Shown: positions 33,566-37,077 of the stretch, piece by piece
How positions within the stretch are numbered: the first letter of the stretch is position 1
Layout of the letters: every line of letters begins with the position of its first letter
Assembly (NCBI GenBank): GCA_025355385.1
Contig: JANXZS010000097.1
Coordinates: 1 to 37,077, forward strand
Direction of reading: 5' to 3'
Source: Acidobacteriaceae bacterium
Lineage (GTDB): Bacteria; Acidobacteriota; Terriglobia; Terriglobales; Acidobacteriaceae
Length of the DNA stretch: 37,077 nt
The notes under the pieces: generated by a model
Told to the model about the DNA's origin: nothing
Databases searched by the model: none
The model's input: the letters and a program-made list of their open reading frames with translations, nothing else
Made by a program: the position numbers and the translations under genes

Positions 33566-33683
33566 TAGAGCAGAAGCAGGGGTTACTGTTAAGCGGAGCC
33601 ACAGATCTCTGCAGGCATTTTCATCAAGAAAATGCCTACATCGCTGACGCTGGATACATCACACGATCCCTGCATCTGCTCTA
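33566..33683. repeat. 118-bp element with terminal inverted repeats, copy B
   Basis: The left end TAGAGCAGAAGCAGGG (33566-33581) and right end CCCTGCATCTGCTCTA (33668-33683) match as inverted repeats at 15 of 16 positions. The body is the reverse complement of copy A (25668-25783), including the GATGTATCCAGCGTCAGCGATGTAG block and the CATTTTC/GAAAATG hairpin. It lies between convergent thrS and rmlB. Its last three bases (33681-33683), read leftward, are the TAG stop codon of rmlB. It may act as a two-way transcription stop. Confidence 0.78.
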
Positions 33684-34772
33684 AAGTTTGGCGCGCTGGC
33701 GCGGAGTGGAGCCGTACTGCTTTTCGATCCAGTGTTTGTAATCGCCGGAGAGGATCTGCTGGGTCCACGCCTGGTTGGCGAGATACCACTCTACCGCCTT
33801 GCGCATCCCCGTCTCAAAAGTCTCGCGGGGATGCCAGGCTAGCTCTTGCGCGATCTTACCCGCGTCAATCGCGTAACGGCGGTCATGGCCGGGCCTGTCC
33901 TTCACAAACGTGATCAACGAACGATAGGAACCCGCCGCTGGGTTTGGCCGCAATTCATCCAGCAGGGAGCAGACAGTCTCCACTACCTGAAGATTCGTCT
34001 TCTCATTATTTCCACCGATGTTGTAGGTCTCTCCGGGCCTTCCCTTTTCGAGCACAACCCGAATCGCCTCGCAATGATCCACAACGAAGAGCCAATCGCG
34101 CACGTTCTGCCCGTCTCCGTAAATGGGCAGCGGTTTACCGGCGAGCGCATTCGAGATTATCAGCGGAATCAATTTCTCAGGGAATTGGAAGGGACCATAG
34201 TTATTCGAGCAATTGGTGGTGAGAGTTTTTAGTCCGTAGGTGTGGTGGTAGGCGCGCACCAGGTGATCTGATCCAGCCTTCGATGCCGAGTAGGGGCTGT
34301 TTGGAGAATAGGGCGTCTGTTCAGAAAAAGCCGGGTTGCCCGACCCAAGCGATCCATAGACCTCATCCGTGGACACGTGCAGAAAACGAAAGCGATCTTG
34401 CTCGCTCGCGTCAAGGGTGCGGCAGTAGGAGAGCGCCTCCTCCAGCAAAGTGAACGTGCCGAAGACGTTGGTCTGAATAAATTCTTCCGGCCCGAGGATG
34501 GAGCGGTCGACATGGCTCTCGGCGGCAAAATGAACGACGGCGCGCGGCCTGTAGTTGGAGAATAGTTCCTTAACGACCGCCCGGTCGCAAATATCTCCCC
34601 TGACGAATAAATGGCGGTCGTTCCCGTCAAGCTCCGCGAGGTTGCCGGGGTTGCCCGCGTAGGTGAGCTTGTCTAGATTGATGACCTGTGACCCGCCGCC
34701 GTCGATCCACTGGCAAACGAAATTAGAGCCGATGAATCCGGCGCCTCCGGTAACGATAATCGAATCGTGCAT
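33681..34772 (-). CDS. rmlB: dTDP-glucose 4,6-dehydratase
   Basis: This 363-aa extended-SDR enzyme converts dTDP-glucose to dTDP-4-keto-6-deoxyglucose, the second step of dTDP-L-rhamnose synthesis. The NAD-binding motif GGAGFIGSN is at about residues 9-17, the [12 protein letters not shown] block follows, and the active-site [10 protein letters not shown] and catalytic [15 protein letters not shown] (YxxxK) are in place. [18 protein letters not shown] and [18 protein letters not shown] are the family's substrate-binding segments. It is the last gene of the rmlACDB run, 22 nt after rmlD. Its stop codon is supplied by the end of repeat copy B. Confidence 0.96.
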   Translation of the reverse strand: MHDSIIVTGGAGFIGSNFVCQWIDGGGSQVINLDKLTYAGNPGNLAELDGNDRHLFVRGDICDRAVVKELFSNYRPRAVVHFAAESHVDRSILGPEEFIQTNVFGTFTLLEEALSYCRTLDASEQDRFRFLHVSTDEVYGSLGSGNPAFSEQTPYSPNSPYSASKAGSDHLVRAYHHTYGLKTLTTNCSNNYGPFQFPEKLIPLIISNALAGKPLPIYGDGQNVRDWLFVVDHCEAIRVVLEKGRPGETYNIGGNNEKTNLQVVETVCSLLDELRPNPAAGSYRSLITFVKDRPGHDRRYAIDAGKIAQELAWHPRETFETGMRKAVEWYLANQAWTQQILSGDYKHWIEKQYGSTPRQRAKL

Positions 34773-34794
34773 GGTAGTTATCTCGGGTAGTGCT

Positions 34795-35685
34795 CTAAAT
34801 TTTCACTGGCTGTCGCACTTCGATCTCTCGAAGTACTGCTGCCGTCGCCGTCTTCCAGTCGCTCAAACGGAAACCAAACGTCTGCTCGAACTTGGTGTTG
34901 TCGAGAAGAGAATTCATCGGCCGTCGTGCGGGTGTCGGATACTCCATCGTAGGAACCGGCAGCAACCGTTCGAGTTTACGACCGGGGAGAGAATCGGTGA
35001 TCGCCCTCGCAAAACCAAACCACGAGGTGCTTCCTGCCGCAGTCATATGGTACAGACCGGCCGGAAAGCGATCTTCTGTCACAGCCGCGTACTGTTGAAC
35101 CAGCCGCGCCGTTGCGCGCGCAATCTGCCCTGAGCTGGTGGGCGCTCCAATCTGGTCGGAGACAATCTTCAGCTCTTCCCTCTCCATCGCCAACTTTCTG
35201 ATAGTCAGAAGAAAGTTGCTGCCGTGCGGGCCGTACACCCAACTGGTACGCAGGATAAGGAAGCGTCCTCCTGCCTGACTCACGGCACGTTCGCCTTCTA
35301 ATTTGCTGGAGCCATAGACGTTCAGGGGAGCAGGCTCATCCGTCTCGACATAGGGCCCTTGCTTCTCGCCATTGAAGACGTAGTCTGTTGAGTAGTGGAC
35401 GAACATCGCACCGAGTTTGCCGGCCTCTTCCGCAAGCACCCCGACAGCAGTCTGATTGATCGCACGAGCCAGATCGACCTGCGTCTCTGCCTCGTTTACC
35501 GCGGTGTAGGCAGCAGGATTAATCACCACCGAAGGACGGATCTCCGCCACCAGCGCTCGTACATCCCGGGGCGAAGCGAGGTCGCACTCTGGCCGATCGA
35601 CCGCTACGACGTCCCCTAATTGCCGAAGAAGCGGGGCAAGTTCAGTGCCAACCTGTCCTGCTGCCCCGGTCAGCAATATACGCAT
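34795..35685 (-). CDS. rmlD: dTDP-4-dehydrorhamnose reductase
   Basis: This 296-aa NADPH-dependent SDR enzyme makes dTDP-L-rhamnose in the last step of the pathway. [10 protein letters not shown] (about 7-16) is the nucleotide-binding motif, followed by [51 protein letters not shown] with the YxxxK pair, and [24 protein letters not shown] stands 5 nt before the ATG at 35685; a TTG just before it is in frame but not needed. The stop TAG begins TAGAGCA, like that of rmlB. It is 12 nt downstream of rmlC. Confidence 0.95.
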   Translation of the reverse strand: MRILLTGAAGQVGTELAPLLRQLGDVVAVDRPECDLASPRDVRALVAEIRPSVVINPAAYTAVNEAETQVDLARAINQTAVGVLAEEAGKLGAMFVHYSTDYVFNGEKQGPYVETDEPAPLNVYGSSKLEGERAVSQAGGRFLILRTSWVYGPHGSNFLLTIRKLAMEREELKIVSDQIGAPTSSGQIARATARLVQQYAAVTEDRFPAGLYHMTAAGSTSWFGFARAITDSLPGRKLERLLPVPTMEYPTPARRPMNSLLDNTKFEQTFGFRLSDWKTATAAVLREIEVRQPVKI

Positions 35686-35697
35686 CAAGTCCTCCTC

Positions 35698-36240
35698 TCA
35701 ATCACACACTGGCGCATCCCTCAGCAAGAGTCCAGCCTTGTCTTTGGCGGAGAGGATTGGGTCAATATCGCTCGGCCAGGCGATGTTCAACGCGGGGTCG
35801 TTCCACAACAATGATCGCTCGTGGGCTGGAGCGTAAAAGTCACTCGCCTTGTATAGAACATCGGCCGACTCAGAGAGCACGACGAAGCCGTGAGCGAAGC
35901 CTTCGGGGATCCAGAGAATTCGCTTGTTCTCCGCCGTCAATTCTTGCCCAGTCCATTGGCCAAAGGTCGGAGAACTGCGCCGGATGTCGACGGCTACATC
36001 CCATATGGAACCTGCGACTACGCGGATCAATTTTCCCTGGGGCTGCTTTAACTGGTAGTGAAGTCCGCGCAAAACTCCACGGCAGGAGCGGGAATGATTG
36101 TCCTGTACGAAAGTCCGACCGATTCCGAGATCGCTCAGTACTCGCTGGTTATAACTTTCGAGAAAGAAACCCCGATCGTCCCCAAAGACTGCCGGTTCTA
36201 GGACGATTACATCAGGAATCTTTGTTTGCAAAACCTTCAT
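35698..36240 (-). CDS. rmlC: dTDP-4-dehydrorhamnose 3,5-epimerase
   Basis: This 180-aa cupin-fold enzyme epimerises C3 and C5 of dTDP-4-keto-6-deoxyglucose. It opens with [24 protein letters not shown] (family DxRGxFxE). The catalytic His lies in [23 protein letters not shown], and the [14 protein letters not shown] segment and a Tyr-containing [20 protein letters not shown] follow. The ending is truncated neither in frame nor in length. The start ATG overlaps the rmlA stop (ATGA), showing translational coupling. Confidence 0.96.
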   Translation of the reverse strand: MKVLQTKIPDVIVLEPAVFGDDRGFFLESYNQRVLSDLGIGRTFVQDNHSRSCRGVLRGLHYQLKQPQGKLIRVVAGSIWDVAVDIRRSSPTFGQWTGQELTAENKRILWIPEGFAHGFVVLSESADVLYKASDFYAPAHERSLLWNDPALNIAWPSDIDPILSAKDKAGLLLRDAPVCD

Positions 36241-37077
36241 GTGGTCCCTGCATGAGCCGAAAACACTTTCTTCTCTTCCATGATTCTCAAGAGGTACTGC
36301 CCGTAGCCGTTCTTTTCATTTTGGACAGCCAACGCAAGCAGCTGGGCGGTATCGATATATCCCAGTCGCCAGGCAATCTCCTCCGGGCAGGCGATCTTGG
36401 TGCCTTGCCGCTTTTCTACCGTCTGGATGAACATCGCAGCGTCCAGCAAAGACTCATGCGTCCCCGTATCCAGCCACGCGTAACCGCGTCCCATCAACTT
36501 CACGCTCAAAGTTCCAGCTTCAAGGTAGAGGCGATTCAGATCGGTGATTTCGAGTTCGCCGCGCGCGGACGGGCGCAGCGATTTGGCGTACTCCACAACC
36601 TTCTCGTCGTAGAAGTATAGCCCGGTCACGGCAAAATTCGAGCGTGGAGCTTTTGGCTTCTCCTCGATGCTGATGGCCTTGCCGTCCTCGTCGAATTCGA
36701 CCACTCCGTAGCGATGGGGATCATTTACCAGGTAGGCGAAGACAGTTGCGCCCTGCTCCCTTTGCACGGCACTGCGGACGAGGCCGGAAAAATCGTGCCC
36801 GTAGAAAATATTGTCGCCCAGCACCAGCGCTGCCCGGTTGCCGTCAAGAAACTCTTCCCCAATCAGGAACGCCTGCGCAAGCCCGTCGGGGCTCGGCTGC
36901 ACGGCGTACTTCAGATTCAGGCCCCACTGCTGTCCGTCGCCTAACAATTGCTCGAAACGAGGCGTATCCTGCGGTGTGGAGATGACTAGGATTTCACGAA
37001 TACCCGCGAGCATCAACGCACTTAATGGGTAATAAATCAAAGGCTTGTCGTATACCGGGAGCAGTTGCTTTGAGACG
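36237..37077 (-). CDS. rmlA: Glucose-1-phosphate thymidylyltransferase (5' end cut by window edge)
   Basis: This is the first enzyme of the dTDP-L-rhamnose pathway, joining dTTP and glucose-1-phosphate. The frame is open to the window end, so the N-terminus with the GGxGTRL motif is missing. The last bases encode [22 protein letters not shown], the conserved start region of RmlA. Also seen are [68 protein letters not shown] and [13 protein letters not shown], all family signatures. About 280 residues are present. A Met start at 37040 seen from the fragment alone is really a Leu codon inside the gene. Confidence 0.95.
   Translation of the reverse strand, partial: VSKQLLPVYDKPLIYYPLSALMLAGIREILVISTPQDTPRFEQLLGDGQQWGLNLKYAVQPSPDGLAQAFLIGEEFLDGNRAALVLGDNIFYGHDFSGLVRSAVQREQGATVFAYLVNDPHRYGVVEFDEDGKAISIEEKPKAPRSNFAVTGLYFYDEKVVEYAKSLRPSARGELEITDLNRLYLEAGTLSVKLMGRGYAWLDTGTHESLLDAAMFIQTVEKRQGTKIACPEEIAWRLGYIDTAQLLALAVQNEKNGYGQYLLRIMEEKKVFSAHAGTT

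Noticed and set aside
1-37077. tRNA or rRNA genes, transposase, integrase, phage or toxin-antitoxin genes
   Set aside because: I looked in all intergenic stretches for T-arm-like GGTTCRANNCC and CCA ends and for recombinase motifs and found none.

Overview
The window looks like a chromosomal segment of a Gram-negative Acidobacteriota bacterium, probably class Terriglobia/Acidobacteriia. This is inferred from two very long (about 1,125 aa) Oar-like TonB-dependent receptors with an N-terminal carboxypeptidase-regulatory-like domain, a third receptor with the same kind of front domain, a Kdo hydroxylase (LPS core), and the housekeeping gene order. Nearly all of it is core genome. I see no transposase, integrase, phage gene, CRISPR array, rRNA or tRNA.

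Layout. (1) 1-3227, leftward: tgt, yajC and the front part of secD (cut by the window edge), i.e. queuosine tRNA modification next to Sec export. (2) 3292-6036, leftward: folK followed 6 nt later by a TonB-dependent receptor. (3) 6218-7635, rightward: nadD and rsfS, the latter with an unusual Lys/Ala-rich tail. (4) 7832-15037, leftward: two Oar-like receptors in separate transcription units, each followed by a strong hairpin and with related upstream sequence blocks. (5) 15435-23321, rightward: rlmH, cobO-type adenosyltransferase, accD, a small membrane ORF, folC, plsC, a class I glutamine amidotransferase, rsmG, then two parS sites, parA and parB. Several of these genes overlap by 4 nt and are probably co-transcribed. 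(6) 23432-25616: a secreted amidohydrolase and an ICMT/PEMT-like membrane methyltransferase. (7) 25929-28661: an HU-type protein with a clear intrinsic terminator, a DUF2461 protein, a small exported protein and ruvA. (8) 28867-33500: an unrecognised 252-aa protein, divergent from a membrane protein plus Kdo hydroxylase pair, a frameshifted GyrI-like effector-binding remnant, and thrS. (9) 33681-37077, leftward: rmlA-rmlC-rmlD-rmlB for dTDP-L-rhamnose, with rmlA cut by the window end.

The most interesting non-coding signal is a pair of about 117-bp elements with 16-bp terminal inverted repeats (25668-25783 and, inverted, 33566-33683). Both lie between convergent genes. Their terminal TAGAGCAG sequence recurs alone elsewhere, and the TAG of this motif is the stop codon of the Kdo hydroxylase gene and of rmlB (and of rmlD in a one-base variant). 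Other points are a tandem pair of 60-bp palindromic repeats upstream of ruvA, a palindrome cluster between a receptor gene and rlmH, and a parS site overlapping the rsmG stop codon.

All functions are assigned from protein motifs read by eye; no database search was possible.
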